Notes: a model not told the origin generated them from the sequence alone. A stretch of 64,000 bases of DNA from Flavobacterium sp. LHD-85 (GCF_030929595.1 NZ_JAVFVR010000006.1:124001-188000), one strand, 5' to 3'. Positions 1 to 10,279 are shown, numbered from the stretch's first letter. Numbers and translations: made by a program.

Positions 1-155
1 TGAAAAGTTCGCCAAGCATTATATAGATAAAGCTCTGCGAACTTAATATATAGATTCAGCTTAAGCTTCTAATTAAAATATCTTAGCGAACTCTGCGTAA
101 AAAATTTAACCGCAAAGAAAGTCAACTCGAAACGTTAAACTTGAAACAAAAAAAA
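1..155. repeat. Intergenic repeat-type sequence at left edge
   Basis: No gene is visible. The stretch contains degenerate pieces of the dispersed family found elsewhere in the window (phrases such as gcgaactctgcg and accgcaaag), ending about 5 bp before the first gene. It probably is part of a longer imperfect inverted repeat cut by the window edge. Confidence 0.4.
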
Positions 156-159
156 CAAC

Positions 160-528
160 ATGGAAACGAAAAAACCGGAGAATATAGACCAATACATTGG
201 TGCATTTCCTAATGATGTTCAGGAGATTTTGGAAAAAGTTAGAATGACAATTCAGAAAGCAGCGCCAGATGCTAAAGAAAAAATAAGTTATTCGATGCCG
301 GCTTTTGAGCAAAATGGGATTGTGGTTTATTTTGCGGCGTTTAAAAACCATATTGGACTTTATGCTTTACCAAGCGGACACGAGACTTTTGCAGCAAAAC
401 TTTCTAAATATAAATCAGGAAAAGGCTCTGTACAGTTTCCTTTAAAAGATCCAATGCCTTATGATTTAATTACTGAAATTGTCAAATTTAGAGTGAAAGA
501 GAATCTTGAAAAAGTGAAAAAGAAATAA
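160..528 (+). CDS. DUF1801 (YdhG-like) family protein
   Basis: A 122-residue cytoplasmic protein with the DUF1801 layout: an N-terminal IDQYI...FPNDVQEILEKVR segment, then AAPDAKEKISYSMPAF and the HIGLYALPSGHETF segment, and a basic KVKENLEKVKKK-like tail. The family is small, alpha/beta, and sometimes labelled iron chaperone by analogy with Bacillus YdhG (Fra), but the biochemical role is uncertain. It is followed at 43 bp by a thioredoxin gene on the same strand. No signal peptide. Length is normal for the family. Confidence 0.8.
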   Translation: METKKPENIDQYIGAFPNDVQEILEKVRMTIQKAAPDAKEKISYSMPAFEQNGIVVYFAAFKNHIGLYALPSGHETFAAKLSKYKSGKGSVQFPLKDPMPYDLITEIVKFRVKENLEKVKKK

Positions 529-570
529 TTTCAATTCCTAATTTTCTTATCAATTACAAAGTCTTATATA

Positions 571-1470
571 ATGAAAAAAATAAATATTCTTTTTTTACTT
601 TTTACCTTTTTTATAAGTCATTGGACTTTTGCTCAAGAGGAAGCTGCAATTGACAAAGAAATTTTAGAACTTCACAAACCCACAAAAAAAGTTCGCGATT
701 CAATCATAAAACTGCAAAAGGAAGTATATTCAAAAATTGAAATTGAAAAAGACTCCATTATCAAAAATCGACTAAACCTTCGTTTAGATGAATTAGAAAA
801 TGCGAAAGATCAAAATGATATTGAAGAATTAAAACTTGATTTTGTTTTTGCTAAAAACCACCCTAATTCCTACCGTGCTTTACAACTGATACGAGTTCAT
901 GTTAGCCGTTTTATTGGAATGAATTTTTACGACACTTTCGTAGAAGTTTTTGAAAATTTTACGCTAGAAATAAGGAATTCTGAAAAAGGACAAGAAATGT
1001 CTGAGAAACTAAAGTACTTTAAACAAAGTAAAGTTGGAAGTCCTGCCCCCTACTTTAATCTGAAAGACATTGATAACAAAGACGTTTCGCTTGCCGATTT
1101 TAAAAACAAACAATATGTTTTAATTGACTTCTGGGCTAGCTGGTGTGCTCCTTGCCGTGAAGAGTTACCTTACATTAGAGAGTTATACAAAAATTATAAA
1201 TCACTAGGCTTTGAAATTATAAGCGTTACAAAAGATGAAAAATCAGATGCTTGGAAAAAGGCCATTGAAAAAGACAAAATCGAATCTTGGAAACACATTT
1301 CAATTTTAGAAAATAACAGTTCTATAGATAAAGATTATTTCGTTAGCGGAATCCCTCACAAAGTTCTTATTGATAAAAACGGCATTATTATTGGGAAATG
1401 GAAAGGTGGCGGAGAAAACAATAAACATGATTTGCAAAAGCTTTTAAAATCTATTTTTGAAGCAGAATAA
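571..1470 (+). CDS. TlpA-like periplasmic thioredoxin
   Basis: A 299-residue exported protein. Residues 1-22 form a signal peptide ending FAQ. Residues 23 to about 150 are a helical, charged N-terminal region typical of Bacteroidota TlpA-like proteins. From about 155 (GSPAPYFNLKDIDNKDVSL) the AhpC/TSA-thioredoxin fold begins, with the redox motif WASWCAPC near residues 188-195 and a cis-Pro type segment (SGIPHKVLID). Expected role: thiol-disulfide exchange or resistance to oxidative stress in the periplasm. The next gene begins 9 bp after the stop, so the two are probably cotranscribed. Confidence 0.85.
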   Translation: MKKINILFLLFTFFISHWTFAQEEAAIDKEILELHKPTKKVRDSIIKLQKEVYSKIEIEKDSIIKNRLNLRLDELENAKDQNDIEELKLDFVFAKNHPNSYRALQLIRVHVSRFIGMNFYDTFVEVFENFTLEIRNSEKGQEMSEKLKYFKQSKVGSPAPYFNLKDIDNKDVSLADFKNKQYVLIDFWASWCAPCREELPYIRELYKNYKSLGFEIISVTKDEKSDAWKKAIEKDKIESWKHISILENNSSIDKDYFVSGIPHKVLIDKNGIIIGKWKGGGENNKHDLQKLLKSIFEAE

Positions 1471-1479
1471 CGTATAGAA

Positions 1480-2163
1480 ATGAATTTAACCGAACATTAC
1501 AACCAACTTTACAAAACATCTTCTGAAGCAATTTCGGCAGGAAAATACGCTATCGATTCTGAGCTTAAAAATGAATCCGATTCCCGTTTTGGAATCACGC
1601 TGCTTATTCGTCCAAATGATGAAATTAAAGCTAATATTCAGTCATTTATCAATGAATTGAAAAAAGCAGAACCAGAGCAGTATTTTTATCCCGATTCAGA
1701 TATTCATATTACAGTAATGTCGATTATTTCTTGTTCGGATAAATTTACTTTAAATCAGATTTCTCCAAACGAATATATTGAGGTAATCTGCAGAAGTATG
1801 GTTGATGTAGAGAAAATAAAAATTCATTACAAAGGCATAACTGCTTCTCCTTCGGCAATTATGATTCAGGGGTTTCCAAGTGACGAAACGTTGAATAATT
1901 TGCGAAATAGACTTAGAGAGAATTTTAAAAATTCGGGATTACAGCAATCTATAGACAGCCGATACGAAATTTCAACAGCGCATTCTACCATAATGCGTTT
2001 TCAGGAAAAACTTCAAAATCCGAAAAAAATAATAGAAATTGCAGAAAAATTCCGTGATTATGATTTTGGAGAATTTGAAGTCAAAAATCTAGAACTGGTT
2101 TATAATGACTGGTATCAGCGAAAAAACACTACTCGTATTTTAGGAGATTTTGGATTGAGATGA
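1480..2163 (+). CDS. 2H phosphoesterase / 2'-5' RNA ligase superfamily protein
   Basis: A 227-residue cytoplasmic protein with two H-x-[ST]-x signatures, HITVMS (about residue 77) and HSTIMR (about residue 168), the paired catalytic motifs of the 2H phosphoesterase superfamily (ThpR/2'-5' RNA ligase-like). Such proteins hydrolyse or form 2'-5' linkages or open 2',3'-cyclic phosphates; the substrate cannot be told here. It sits 9 bp after the thioredoxin gene. It may be worth comparing with the RtcB/Ro60 RNA-repair locus 46 kb away, though no direct link is seen. Confidence 0.7.
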   Translation: MNLTEHYNQLYKTSSEAISAGKYAIDSELKNESDSRFGITLLIRPNDEIKANIQSFINELKKAEPEQYFYPDSDIHITVMSIISCSDKFTLNQISPNEYIEVICRSMVDVEKIKIHYKGITASPSAIMIQGFPSDETLNNLRNRLRENFKNSGLQQSIDSRYEISTAHSTIMRFQEKLQNPKKIIEIAEKFRDYDFGEFEVKNLELVYNDWYQRKNTTRILGDFGLR

Positions 2164-2241
2164 TTTTTTTGCTTGCCGCGAATTTCACTAATTTCCATTA
2201 ATTTTTATTAAAAATAAGTTCGTAGAAAAAAAGAATGCTGT

Positions 2242-2604
2242 TTATTTAAATTTCCCAAAATGCCATAAAACTCCTGAAGGATCATGCAGAAAACATTCGC
2301 TTCCCCAATCTAGATATTTTATTGGGGTCAATTTTACTCCTTCATATTTTTGGGAAAGATTTAAAGCTGAAAGCTCACTATAATATCGTTCGACATCATC
2401 AACTTCGACAAAAATCATGGTATTTTCGATCCAGTTTTTATCATAATAATCTTGAAGATAAAAAGCGATTTCTCCCGTTTTAAAAACTGAAAAATTAGAT
2501 TCTAAAACCGTTTCTTCAAATCCTAAATCACGATAGAAGCTTCTTGAAGTTTCAAAATTTTTAGCTCCAATAAAAGGTCTGATTGATTTGATTTTGTGAT
2601 TCAT
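2242..2604 (-). CDS. VOC/glyoxalase-fold family protein
   Basis: A 120-residue single-domain protein with the vicinal-oxygen-chelate pattern: RPFIGAKNFETSRSFYRDLGF at the start, ENTMIFVEVDDVERYY in the middle, and the C-terminal LDWGSECFLHDPSGVLWHFG. One VOC repeat pair of beta-alpha-beta-beta-beta units is expected. The family includes bleomycin-resistance and glyoxalase I proteins; no substrate can be assigned. It ends a short minus-strand run with the lipoprotein and antiporter genes upstream, and the 4-bp gap to the lipoprotein gene suggests an operon. Confidence 0.8.
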   Translation of the reverse strand: MNHKIKSIRPFIGAKNFETSRSFYRDLGFEETVLESNFSVFKTGEIAFYLQDYYDKNWIENTMIFVEVDDVERYYSELSALNLSQKYEGVKLTPIKYLDWGSECFLHDPSGVLWHFGKFK

Positions 2605-2608
2605 TTTA

Positions 2609-3061
2609 CTATAAATTTATGTCGTTATAATAAATTAAAACCCATTTATTTTTGATCAGTTTAAATTGTCTTTCCACTTCAAAACCGCTGTTATCAATCC
2701 AAAATTTCTCGGTAATTAAAGTATCCGTTTTTACCAATGAATGCTGATATTCTCCAATTTCAGTTTTTTCTGCAACCGGAATTGCTTGAAACTGCCAGTT
2801 CTTGCGTGTCCAATTGTATTGCTCAAAACCAGCGACATGCTTTCCTTCAATAGGAAAATCAACTCTAGAAACCTGAAAAAGCGAATCTGAATGAAACTTT
2901 TTATTGAATTCTTCAAAACTTTCAGGCTGTTCTTCTTTTACAAATTTTGCAACGCTATCATTCTTATGATAATTTAAGTCTGATTCTTGTTTTACTTTAC
3001 TTGTACAGCTCAAAAAAACAGAAACGAAAGCAAAAAATAATATCGTGCCCGAAACTTTCAT
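2609..3061 (-). CDS. Hypothetical lipoprotein
   Basis: A 150-residue protein with an SPII signal: hydrophobic residues 4-17 followed by the lipobox FLSC, so Cys19 is the predicted lipidated residue. The mature part is polar and has no motif I recognise; it has alternating aromatic/charged strands (EQYNWTRKNWQFQ, KLIKNKWVLIYYND) suggesting a small beta-rich domain. It lies 12 bp downstream of the antiporter gene on the same strand and may be cotranscribed with it. Confidence 0.75.
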   Translation of the reverse strand: MKVSGTILFFAFVSVFLSCTSKVKQESDLNYHKNDSVAKFVKEEQPESFEEFNKKFHSDSLFQVSRVDFPIEGKHVAGFEQYNWTRKNWQFQAIPVAEKTEIGEYQHSLVKTDTLITEKFWIDNSGFEVERQFKLIKNKWVLIYYNDINL

Positions 3062-3072
3062 AAAAATGAAAT

Positions 3073-5220
3073 TTAATTTTTCTTCAAAATACTTCCAATA
3101 CCTCGTCCGATCTGTTCTATGGCTTCGATTCCTTTTGCTAAAGGCGATGATGTAAAATCTTCATACGCATCCATTGAACTTTCTTTTCTATCGTCTTGCG
3201 GATAAACCAAAATCACATTGTTATCGTTGAAATATTTTTCAAACTTTTGTGGCAGTTTATCAAAAATGGATTGATAGGAAACAGAACCTTTTCTTGAAAG
3301 GTTAAAAACTACCAAATCGGTTGTTTTTATTTCGTCTGAAATACTTTCAAAATCTTCCCAATCAGAAACATTTTTAAATCCTAGTTTAGCGTTCAATTTC
3401 AAATTATTGGCAATTTGCTGAATAGTTTCATGAGTTTTATATTCAGCATAAACCACAATCGGAATACTTAATTCCTGTGATAAACGGCATATTTTCTGAA
3501 GCAATAAATGAAATCCTACTCCTCTTTCAGAAAATGGAGGACAGATAAAAACCAGTCTTTTTTCTTCGATAAAATTCTTTTGGAATCTGCAGATAAACAA
3601 ACTCTTATCAACATTATTGATGATTGAATCCACATTTTCTCCGAAAATTTTATCAATAAAACCTGTTTTTCTAGGCCATCCGACAATCACAATATCAGAC
3701 ATGATTTCTTTGGATGTTCTCGCAATTCCACTAGCAGGATTATGGTCAATTCTGGCAATGGTATTGATTTTAACTTCTGAAGCTGACCCCTGAATAACAA
3801 ATTTATCAGCCGCTTTTCTGTATTTCAAAATATTTTTTTCTGCCTGATTATTATTCGGAACAATCGTCAATAAAGTAATCGGGTTAGATGATTTTTTATC
3901 TTTTATCAAAAGTGCAAAATCTAACAGACTCGCTGCCGCAGAAGTTTTAGCCAACGGAATCAAAATATGTTCATCTAAAATTTGATCTCTTCCTGTATCT
4001 TCATGAGAAAACTCTTCTTCGCAGATTGCGATTTTCTTTGCCGCTTTTTCGGTTGCAAATGAAGCCACTATACACGTAATCAGAATTAGGATAATAGTTC
4101 CGTTCAAGATATTTTCGTCTAAAATTTTTGCTTTATAACCAACCAGAATTACCGCCAAAGTTGCCGCCGCGTGCGCACTGCTCAACCCGAAAATAAGCTG
4201 TCTTTCTGTTCTGGTGTATTTAAAAACAATTTGAGTAAAAAAGGCTGCAATCCATTTTCCAAATATGGCAACAACACTCAAAGTTCCTGCTACAATTAAA
4301 GCCGTTGGACCGCTCAAAATAACGCTTACATCAACTAACATTCCCACAGAAATCAAGAAAAATGGAATAAATAATGAATTTCCGATAAACTCAATTCTAT
4401 TCATCAAAGCTGAAGAATGCGGAATTAAAGGATTTAATGCCAGACCCGCTACGAAAGCCCCAATAATAGGCTCTACTCCTGCTACTTCGGCCAAAAAGGC
4501 TGCAAAGAAAACCACTGAAAGCACAAAAATATAATGGGCATGTTTTTCACTTTCCAGTTTCTTAAAAAACCATTTTGCAATACGTGGAATAATCATAAAC
4601 ATTATGGCAGAAAAAATAGCTAAAGAAACTATCAGTTTAACCCAAAATGCCTGATTTAAATTTCCCTGACTACTTCCCATAATTACTGCAAGAATAATCA
4701 AAACTGCTGTATCGGTCAAAATAGTTCCGCCAACAGTAATAGCAACTGCCTGATTTTTGGCAATTCCTAATTTGCTCACAATCGGATAAGCCACCAAAGT
4801 ATGTGTTGCAAACATGCTTGCCGTTAAGAAACTGGCATTAAAATCGTATTGAAGCAAATAAAAGCAAACTGGAAATCCGATGGAAAGCGGTAAAATAAAA
4901 GTAAAAAGACCAAAGAGCAAACTCTTATTTCTATTGGCTTTAAACTCATTCATATCCAATTCTAGTCCTGCAATAAACATGATATACAAAAGCCCAATTG
5001 TCGAAAAGAGATCTACGGCAGAGTTTTTTGCCAAAATATTTAATCCATGCGGGCCAATAATAACACCCGAAATAATAAGTCCGATAATTCCTGGAATATT
5101 AATCTTTTTAAGCAAAATCGGCGAAAGCAGAATTATAAAAAGTATTAACGAAAAAATCAATACGGGGTTGCTTAAAGGTAATTCGAATTCTTGTAATAGA
5201 TGTCTGAAAAATTCTATCAT
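3073..5220 (-). CDS. CPA2-family cation/proton antiporter
   Basis: A 715-residue membrane protein. Residues about 15-390 hold some 12 hydrophobic segments with the Na+/H+ exchanger pattern (NIPGIIGLIISGVIIGPHGL near the start; GVEPIIGAFVAGLALNPL in the middle). Residues about 410-715 are a soluble tail with two universal-stress-protein-like halves (LIPLAKTSAAASLLDFAL; RLVFICPPFSERGVGF). Expected role: monovalent cation:H+ exchange at the inner membrane with nucleotide or stress gating through the tail. First gene of a three-gene minus-strand run. Confidence 0.85.
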   Translation of the reverse strand: MIEFFRHLLQEFELPLSNPVLIFSLILFIILLSPILLKKINIPGIIGLIISGVIIGPHGLNILAKNSAVDLFSTIGLLYIMFIAGLELDMNEFKANRNKSLLFGLFTFILPLSIGFPVCFYLLQYDFNASFLTASMFATHTLVAYPIVSKLGIAKNQAVAITVGGTILTDTAVLIILAVIMGSSQGNLNQAFWVKLIVSLAIFSAIMFMIIPRIAKWFFKKLESEKHAHYIFVLSVVFFAAFLAEVAGVEPIIGAFVAGLALNPLIPHSSALMNRIEFIGNSLFIPFFLISVGMLVDVSVILSGPTALIVAGTLSVVAIFGKWIAAFFTQIVFKYTRTERQLIFGLSSAHAAATLAVILVGYKAKILDENILNGTIILILITCIVASFATEKAAKKIAICEEEFSHEDTGRDQILDEHILIPLAKTSAAASLLDFALLIKDKKSSNPITLLTIVPNNNQAEKNILKYRKAADKFVIQGSASEVKINTIARIDHNPASGIARTSKEIMSDIVIVGWPRKTGFIDKIFGENVDSIINNVDKSLFICRFQKNFIEEKRLVFICPPFSERGVGFHLLLQKICRLSQELSIPIVVYAEYKTHETIQQIANNLKLNAKLGFKNVSDWEDFESISDEIKTTDLVVFNLSRKGSVSYQSIFDKLPQKFEKYFNDNNVILVYPQDDRKESSMDAYEDFTSSPLAKGIEAIEQIGRGIGSILKKN

Positions 5221-5486
5221 ATAGTAACTTTATCTTCTTGTGGCATTGTAATTTGTAAAAAGACATTTTTCAGAATTAAAACAAAATCCATGAAGTATTA
5301 ATAAAAGAGAATCTAGCAATGTTGCTCGTTCTTCTACAAAAATACCGAAAAAAGACGAACTTTTTACGGAAACCGCATATTAAGGTTTTAAATTTATTTC
5401 GTTGCCGAATTATTAAATTTTAATATTTTTTTTAACAAATACGCAAGATTAACATTAAAAAATAAATCATCGTTGCATTATTCGAT

Positions 5487-5494
5487 TATCTTTG
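5487..5494 (+). promoter_or_regulatory. Promoter -7 box (TATCTTTG) of sdaA
   Basis: Exact match to the Bacteroidota -7 consensus TAnnTTTG, 19 bp before the sdaA start codon. A TTG at the optimal upstream spacing is not obvious, so the -33 element is weak or the promoter needs help. Confidence 0.6.
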
Positions 5495-5513
5495 TCTTAA
5501 CAAAAACTAAACA

Positions 5514-6941
5514 ATGGAAGAATGTATCTCTGTTTTTGATATGCTTAAAATTGGCGTTGGCCCTTCAAGCTCACATACTTTAGGTCCTTGGCGCGCTGCC
5601 GAACGTTTTCTTGAAGAGCTCAAAGACGAAGCAATTTTAGACGACATTACAAGAGTAAAAGTCGACTTATATGGCTCACTTTCTTTAACTGGAAAAGGCC
5701 ACGCAACAGATCTTGCCGTAATGCTCGGATTGAGCGGACAAGATCCTGAATATATTCCTGTGGATGATATTGCGGGAATTGTTAAAAAGATAGAAACAAC
5801 AAACGAGATCAATTTGGGGAACCAAAAAGTGATTCCTTTCTTTTTTCTTCAAGACATTGTTTTCAACAAAGATTTTCTTCCGTTCCATGCCAATGGATTA
5901 AAATTTACAGCATACAAATCTGATGATTCAGAATACGAATCTACTTTTTATTCTATCGGAGGCGGATTTGTTGTAAAAGAAGAGCGTACCAATGCTAAAG
6001 AAAAAAAAGCAATAAAATGTGCGTTTCCTTTCCCAATTCAAAACGCAGCCGAATTATTGAATTATACGATTACTGAAAATAAATCAATTTCTGAAATTGT
6101 ATATCAAAATGAAATTTCAATGCGCCCAGAAGCCGAAGTACATTCTGAACTAATGCGTATTTGGAATACAATGCTAGAATGCATGTACATAGGCTGTCAC
6201 TCTGAAGGAATTCTTCCTGGCGGGCTACATGTTCGTAGAAGAGCTTTTGATATGCACCAAAACCTAATTGGATTGTCTAATTATACCGATCCGCAGAGCT
6301 GGCTGGAAGAAATCAGAAAAACTGAAGTTAAATTCCGCCAGATTCTAAAATGGGTTAGCTGTTTTGCCCTTGCCGTAAATGAAGTAAATGCGTCTTTAGG
6401 ACGTGTGGTTACTGCTCCTACTAACGGAAGTTCTGGAGTAATTCCGGCCGTTTTAATGTATTATATGGTGATTGAAAATCATAGTGCAGGCGAAAAAGAA
6501 ATCAAACAATTTTTGATGGTTGCTGGCGAAATTGGAAGTATCTTTAAAAAAGGGTCTACTATTTCTGCAGCAATGGGCGGATGTCAGGCTGAAATTGGCG
6601 TTTCTTCTGCAATGGCAGCAGGAGCTTTATGCGAATTGATGGGCGGAACTCCTGCTCAGGTTCTTATGGCTGCTGAAATCGCAATGGAACATCATTTAGG
6701 TTTAACCTGCGATCCTATTGGAGGTTTGGTTCAAATTCCATGCATAGAAAGAAATACAATGGGTGCCATCAAAGCAATAAACGCTGCTGAATTGGCCTTA
6801 GAAACAGATTCTAAAAATGCTAAAGTTCCTTTAGACAAAGTGATTAACACAATGTGGGAAACAGCAAAAGATATGAATTCAAAATACAAAGAAACTTCTG
6901 AAGGAGGTCTTGCAGTTGCCGTAAATATGGCTGATTGTTAA
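5514..6941 (+). CDS. sdaA: L-serine ammonia-lyase (single-chain, iron-sulfur)
   Basis: A 475-residue enzyme converting L-serine to pyruvate and ammonia. The N-terminal beta domain starts [26 protein letters not shown], the diagnostic serine-binding segment. The alpha domain carries [45 protein letters not shown] and [16 protein letters not shown], with the cysteines that ligate the [4Fe-4S] cluster. Length agrees with single-chain type enzymes. It stands alone, transcribed divergently from the antiporter operon, with its own TATCTTTG promoter. Confidence 0.95.
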   Translation: MEECISVFDMLKIGVGPSSSHTLGPWRAAERFLEELKDEAILDDITRVKVDLYGSLSLTGKGHATDLAVMLGLSGQDPEYIPVDDIAGIVKKIETTNEINLGNQKVIPFFFLQDIVFNKDFLPFHANGLKFTAYKSDDSEYESTFYSIGGGFVVKEERTNAKEKKAIKCAFPFPIQNAAELLNYTITENKSISEIVYQNEISMRPEAEVHSELMRIWNTMLECMYIGCHSEGILPGGLHVRRRAFDMHQNLIGLSNYTDPQSWLEEIRKTEVKFRQILKWVSCFALAVNEVNASLGRVVTAPTNGSSGVIPAVLMYYMVIENHSAGEKEIKQFLMVAGEIGSIFKKGSTISAAMGGCQAEIGVSSAMAAGALCELMGGTPAQVLMAAEIAMEHHLGLTCDPIGGLVQIPCIERNTMGAIKAINAAELALETDSKNAKVPLDKVINTMWETAKDMNSKYKETSEGGLAVAVNMADC

Positions 6942-6944
6942 AAT

Positions 6945-7030
6945 TTAAAGTTTGCCACGAATTCCTCGAATTAGCACTAATTTAAATACAAAAGTAATTC
7001 GTGAAAATTGGAGAAATTCGTGGCAAAAAA
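6945..7030. repeat. Imperfect inverted repeat (gccacgaatt / aattcgtggc)
   Basis: The left arm gccacgaattcc and right arm gaaattcgtggc form an imperfect hairpin just after sdaA. A 61-codon ORF runs through it, but its codons simply read the repeat, so I do not call it a gene. The same element recurs near 2176 and 19260. Confidence 0.6.
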
Positions 7031-7188
7031 TATTAAAATCACTACACAATTACTCTATTGTAATAGGAAACAATCCATTTCTATTAGGATTTAAAGACCG
7101 AAAACCATTTTCTCTCGAAATATTCTATAATTGCTAATTCCCTTTTTACAATTATTCAATACTTTTACATTATCAAAAAAACAATAAA

Positions 7189-8007
7189 ATGTCAGTAGCA
7201 AAAAAAGATTATAAAAGAATCACAACAAAGTCATTAATTGAAATGAAAAGCAATGGAGAAAAAATCTCTATGCTGACGGCGTACGATTATACAATGGCTA
7301 AAATTGTTGATACCGCTGGTATTGATGTAATTTTAGTTGGTGATTCGGCATCAAACGTAATGGCTGGTCACGAAACTACCCTGCCTATTACTTTAGATCA
7401 GATGATTTATCATGCTTCTTCTGTAGTTCGTGCTGTAGATAGAGGTTTGGTTGTAGTTGACTTGCCTTTCGGAAGTTATCAATCAGATTCAAAAGAAGCT
7501 TTGCGTTCTTCTATCAGAATCATGAAAGAAAGTGGTGCGCATGCTGTAAAACTGGAAGGTGGAAAAGAAATTAAAGAGTCTATCAAAAAAATATTAAATG
7601 CTGGAATCCCAGTTATGGGACATTTAGGACTAACTCCTCAATCTATCTATAAATTCGGAACTTATACTGTTCGCGCTAAAGAAGAAGAAGAAGCTGAGAA
7701 GTTAATCGAAGATGCTCAAATGCTTGAAAAGGTAGGATGTTTTGCAGTTGTTTTGGAAAAAATTCCAGCAGCTCTTGCTAAAAAAGTAGCCGAAAGTATT
7801 TCGATTCCAGTTATCGGAATTGGTGCCGGAGGTGGTGTTGACGGTCAAGTTTTAGTAATTCACGATATGTTGGGAATGAACAACGAATTCAGTCCGCGCT
7901 TTTTACGTCGCTACTTAAATCTTTACGAAGAAATGACAAAAGCAATTGGGCAGTATGCTGCAGATGTTAAGTCTAGTGATTTCCCGAACGAAAAGGAACA
8001 ATATTAA
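7189..8007 (+). CDS. panB: 3-methyl-2-oxobutanoate hydroxymethyltransferase
   Basis: A 272-residue cytoplasmic enzyme of pantothenate/CoA synthesis that adds a hydroxymethyl group from 5,10-methylene-THF to alpha-ketoisovalerate. Family segments are clear: [38 protein letters not shown] (metal-binding Asp), [23 protein letters not shown] (catalytic Glu) and [15 protein letters not shown]. Length is normal. The neighbouring pseudouridine synthase gene follows after an intergenic hairpin, as is common in Flavobacterium. Confidence 0.96.
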   Translation: MSVAKKDYKRITTKSLIEMKSNGEKISMLTAYDYTMAKIVDTAGIDVILVGDSASNVMAGHETTLPITLDQMIYHASSVVRAVDRGLVVVDLPFGSYQSDSKEALRSSIRIMKESGAHAVKLEGGKEIKESIKKILNAGIPVMGHLGLTPQSIYKFGTYTVRAKEEEEAEKLIEDAQMLEKVGCFAVVLEKIPAALAKKVAESISIPVIGIGAGGGVDGQVLVIHDMLGMNNEFSPRFLRRYLNLYEEMTKAIGQYAADVKSSDFPNEKEQY

Positions 8008-8095
8008 TTTTTTTAGATACTAAAGTTCTGAGTTGCTAAGATTCTAAGGTTTTAGGTTCAAAGAGGCAAAGTAACAAAGGTTCAAAGGTTTTATA

Positions 8096-8132
8096 AATTG
8101 CCTCCAGCTTTAGCTGGAGGTATCTTTTTTTG
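8096..8132 (+). terminator. Hairpin with T-run after panB
   Basis: Stem CCTCCAGC/GCTGGAGG with a 4-nt loop at 8101-8120, followed by tatctttttttgg. It can act as a terminator, but the stem is also a common dispersed Bacteroidota intergenic repeat (cctccagctttagctggagg type), so either reading is possible. Confidence 0.55.
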
Positions 8133-8184
8133 GATCTCTAAAAGGCTTTAGCCAAATCTTTCCATATAATTCGAAATTCTCAAA

Positions 8185-8874
8185 ATGAAAATTGTTTCAG
8201 ATAAAAATAATCTCCAAATTTTACACGAAGACAATCACATTATCGTGGTCAATAAACGTGTAGGAGATATTGTGCAGGGAGATAAAACAGGCGACAAACC
8301 TTTGTCTGATGTTGTAAAAGAATATATTAAAGCAAAATACAATAAACCTGGAGATGTTTTTTTGGGTGTGATACATCGTTTGGATCGTCCTACAACCGGA
8401 ATTGTGGTTTTTGCAAGGACTAGTAAAGCGTTGTCGAGAATGAATGAATTGTTCAGCAATCGTGAAACTAAAAAAACATATTGGGCTGTTGTAAAAAATA
8501 AACCAAAAGAAGCAAAAGCTAAGTTGGTTCATTATTTAAAAAGAAACGAAAAAAACAATACTTCAAAAGCACATTTAAAAGAAGTACCTGACAGTAAACT
8601 AGCTAGTTTGGATTATACCATAATCAAAGAACTTCAAAATTATACGGCTCTGGAGATCAATTTGCATACAGGGCGTCATCATCAAATTCGTGCTCAGTTA
8701 AGCGCAATTGGATCGCCAATTAAAGGAGATTTAAAATACGGCGCCGACCGAAGCAATCCTGATGGCGGAATTCATCTTCACGCCAGAAAACTAACTTTTA
8801 TACACCCTGTTTCAAAAGAGAATATCACAATCATTGCTCCTACTCCAGATGATCCGATTTGGAATGCTGTATGA
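8185..8874 (+). CDS. RluA-family pseudouridine synthase
   Basis: A 229-residue RNA-modifying enzyme. The catalytic motif HRLDRPTTGIVVFAR (Asp in RLD) lies near residues 65-80, and the RluA-family segments YTALEINLHTGRHHQIRAQLSAIG and GDLKYGA follow. No S4 RNA-binding domain precedes it, so it is the short form. The target uridine (rRNA or tRNA) cannot be read from the sequence. It starts 54 bp after the post-panB hairpin. Confidence 0.9.
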   Translation: MKIVSDKNNLQILHEDNHIIVVNKRVGDIVQGDKTGDKPLSDVVKEYIKAKYNKPGDVFLGVIHRLDRPTTGIVVFARTSKALSRMNELFSNRETKKTYWAVVKNKPKEAKAKLVHYLKRNEKNNTSKAHLKEVPDSKLASLDYTIIKELQNYTALEINLHTGRHHQIRAQLSAIGSPIKGDLKYGADRSNPDGGIHLHARKLTFIHPVSKENITIIAPTPDDPIWNAV

Positions 8875-8950
8875 TTTTTATGATTTAATTGTTAAATTTT
8901 TAAATTTTATCGATTAACTTGCAGGGAGAAAAAAACAAGCTAATCGAAAA

Positions 8951-10279
8951 ATGGACTTTAAAAGCGACATCGGATATCGAAAAGAAACTCTAAAAAAGTT
9001 ATTGTATAATATTCAGAAAAGTGAAGATTTAATCGTAAAAGCTTTGTATGATGACTTTAAAAAACCAGAGTTCGAAGCTGTTTTGACCGAGACCAACTAT
9101 GTCATTTCTGAACTTAAAGATGTTATAAAAAACATTAGCAAATGGTCCAAGCCTGAACGCGTTTTTCCGTCACTGCTTAACTTCCCTTCGAGCGATTATA
9201 TTTATAAAGAGCCTTATGGAGATGTCTTGATTATTGCTCCATGGAACTATCCTTTTCAGCTTGCTTTATGCCCTCTTGTTGCTGCAGTTGCTGCAGGTAA
9301 CAGAGTGGTTTTAAAACCATCTGAACTTACACCTCATACATCGGCCGTAATTGCTAAAATTATAGAAAAAACATTTCATATCAATCATGTTGAAGTTTAT
9401 GAAGGCGGTGTTGAAGTTTCGAATAAATTGCTGGCACAGCGCTGGGATTATATCTTTTTTACCGGAAGCGTCGCTGTGGGCAAAATTGTTGCAAAAGCGG
9501 CCGCAGAAAATTTAACTCCTGTGACTCTCGAATTGGGCGGAAAAAATCCATGTATAATTGATGAAACTGCCAATCTAAAACTCGCTGCCAAAAGAATAGT
9601 CTGGGGAAAATTTATCAATGCTGGCCAAACTTGCATTGCGCCCGACTATATTCTGATTCAGAAAAATATGAAGGTTAATTTTATTTCTTATCTAATTGAA
9701 GAAATCATTAAAGCTTACGGCAAAAAAATTGACAAATCTCCTGATTTTGCTAGAATAATAAATACCAAAAATTGGTACCGCCTAACCAATATGATTCAAA
9801 ACGAACATGTTTTATTTGGAGGAGAAAGCGATGCCAACAATCTTTACATTGCGCCAACACTTCTTGAAGAGCCAGATTTGGACAGCCCCGTGATGAAAGA
9901 AGAAATCTTTGGTCCTATTCTTCCAATTCTAATTTACGAAAATGAAAATGATATCGAGAAGGTCGTTAGCCGCTATGAGAAACCTCTTTCATTTTATATT
10001 TTTAGCGAAAATAATTCCTTCATACAGCAATTGCTTTCAAAATATTCTTTTGGAGGCGGTTGCATCAACGATACGGTAATTCATTTTTCTAATAACAGAT
10101 TGCCTTTTGGCGGTGTCGGCCATAGCGGAATTGGGGCTTACCACGGCAAACGAAGCTTCGATACATTTTCTCATCACAAAGCAATTGTAAAAAAAGGAAA
10201 CTGGCTTGATTTGCCTATGCGCTATGCACCCTACAAAGATAAACTGGCTTCCATAAAACGAATTTTAGACTGGCTATAA
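8951..10279 (+). CDS. Aldehyde dehydrogenase (class 3-like)
   Basis: A 442-residue NAD(P)-dependent aldehyde dehydrogenase. Seen are the cofactor-binding PYGDVLIIAPWNYPFQL, FTGSVAVGKIVAKAAAENLTPVTLELGGKNPCII (catalytic Glu in LELGG) and GQTCIAPDYIL (catalytic Cys). The short length and C-terminal PPY-type hydrophilic end resemble fatty aldehyde dehydrogenases of the ALDH3 group, which oxidise medium or long-chain aldehydes. No membrane anchor is evident. Gene stands alone. Confidence 0.92.
   Translation: MDFKSDIGYRKETLKKLLYNIQKSEDLIVKALYDDFKKPEFEAVLTETNYVISELKDVIKNISKWSKPERVFPSLLNFPSSDYIYKEPYGDVLIIAPWNYPFQLALCPLVAAVAAGNRVVLKPSELTPHTSAVIAKIIEKTFHINHVEVYEGGVEVSNKLLAQRWDYIFFTGSVAVGKIVAKAAAENLTPVTLELGGKNPCIIDETANLKLAAKRIVWGKFINAGQTCIAPDYILIQKNMKVNFISYLIEEIIKAYGKKIDKSPDFARIINTKNWYRLTNMIQNEHVLFGGESDANNLYIAPTLLEEPDLDSPVMKEEIFGPILPILIYENENDIEKVVSRYEKPLSFYIFSENNSFIQQLLSKYSFGGGCINDTVIHFSNNRLPFGGVGHSGIGAYHGKRSFDTFSHHKAIVKKGNWLDLPMRYAPYKDKLASIKRILDWL

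Noticed and set aside
6952..7137. 61-codon ORF after sdaA
   Set aside because: Its codons read an imperfect inverted repeat (gccacgaatt/aattcgtggc) and no ribosome site or family pattern is seen.
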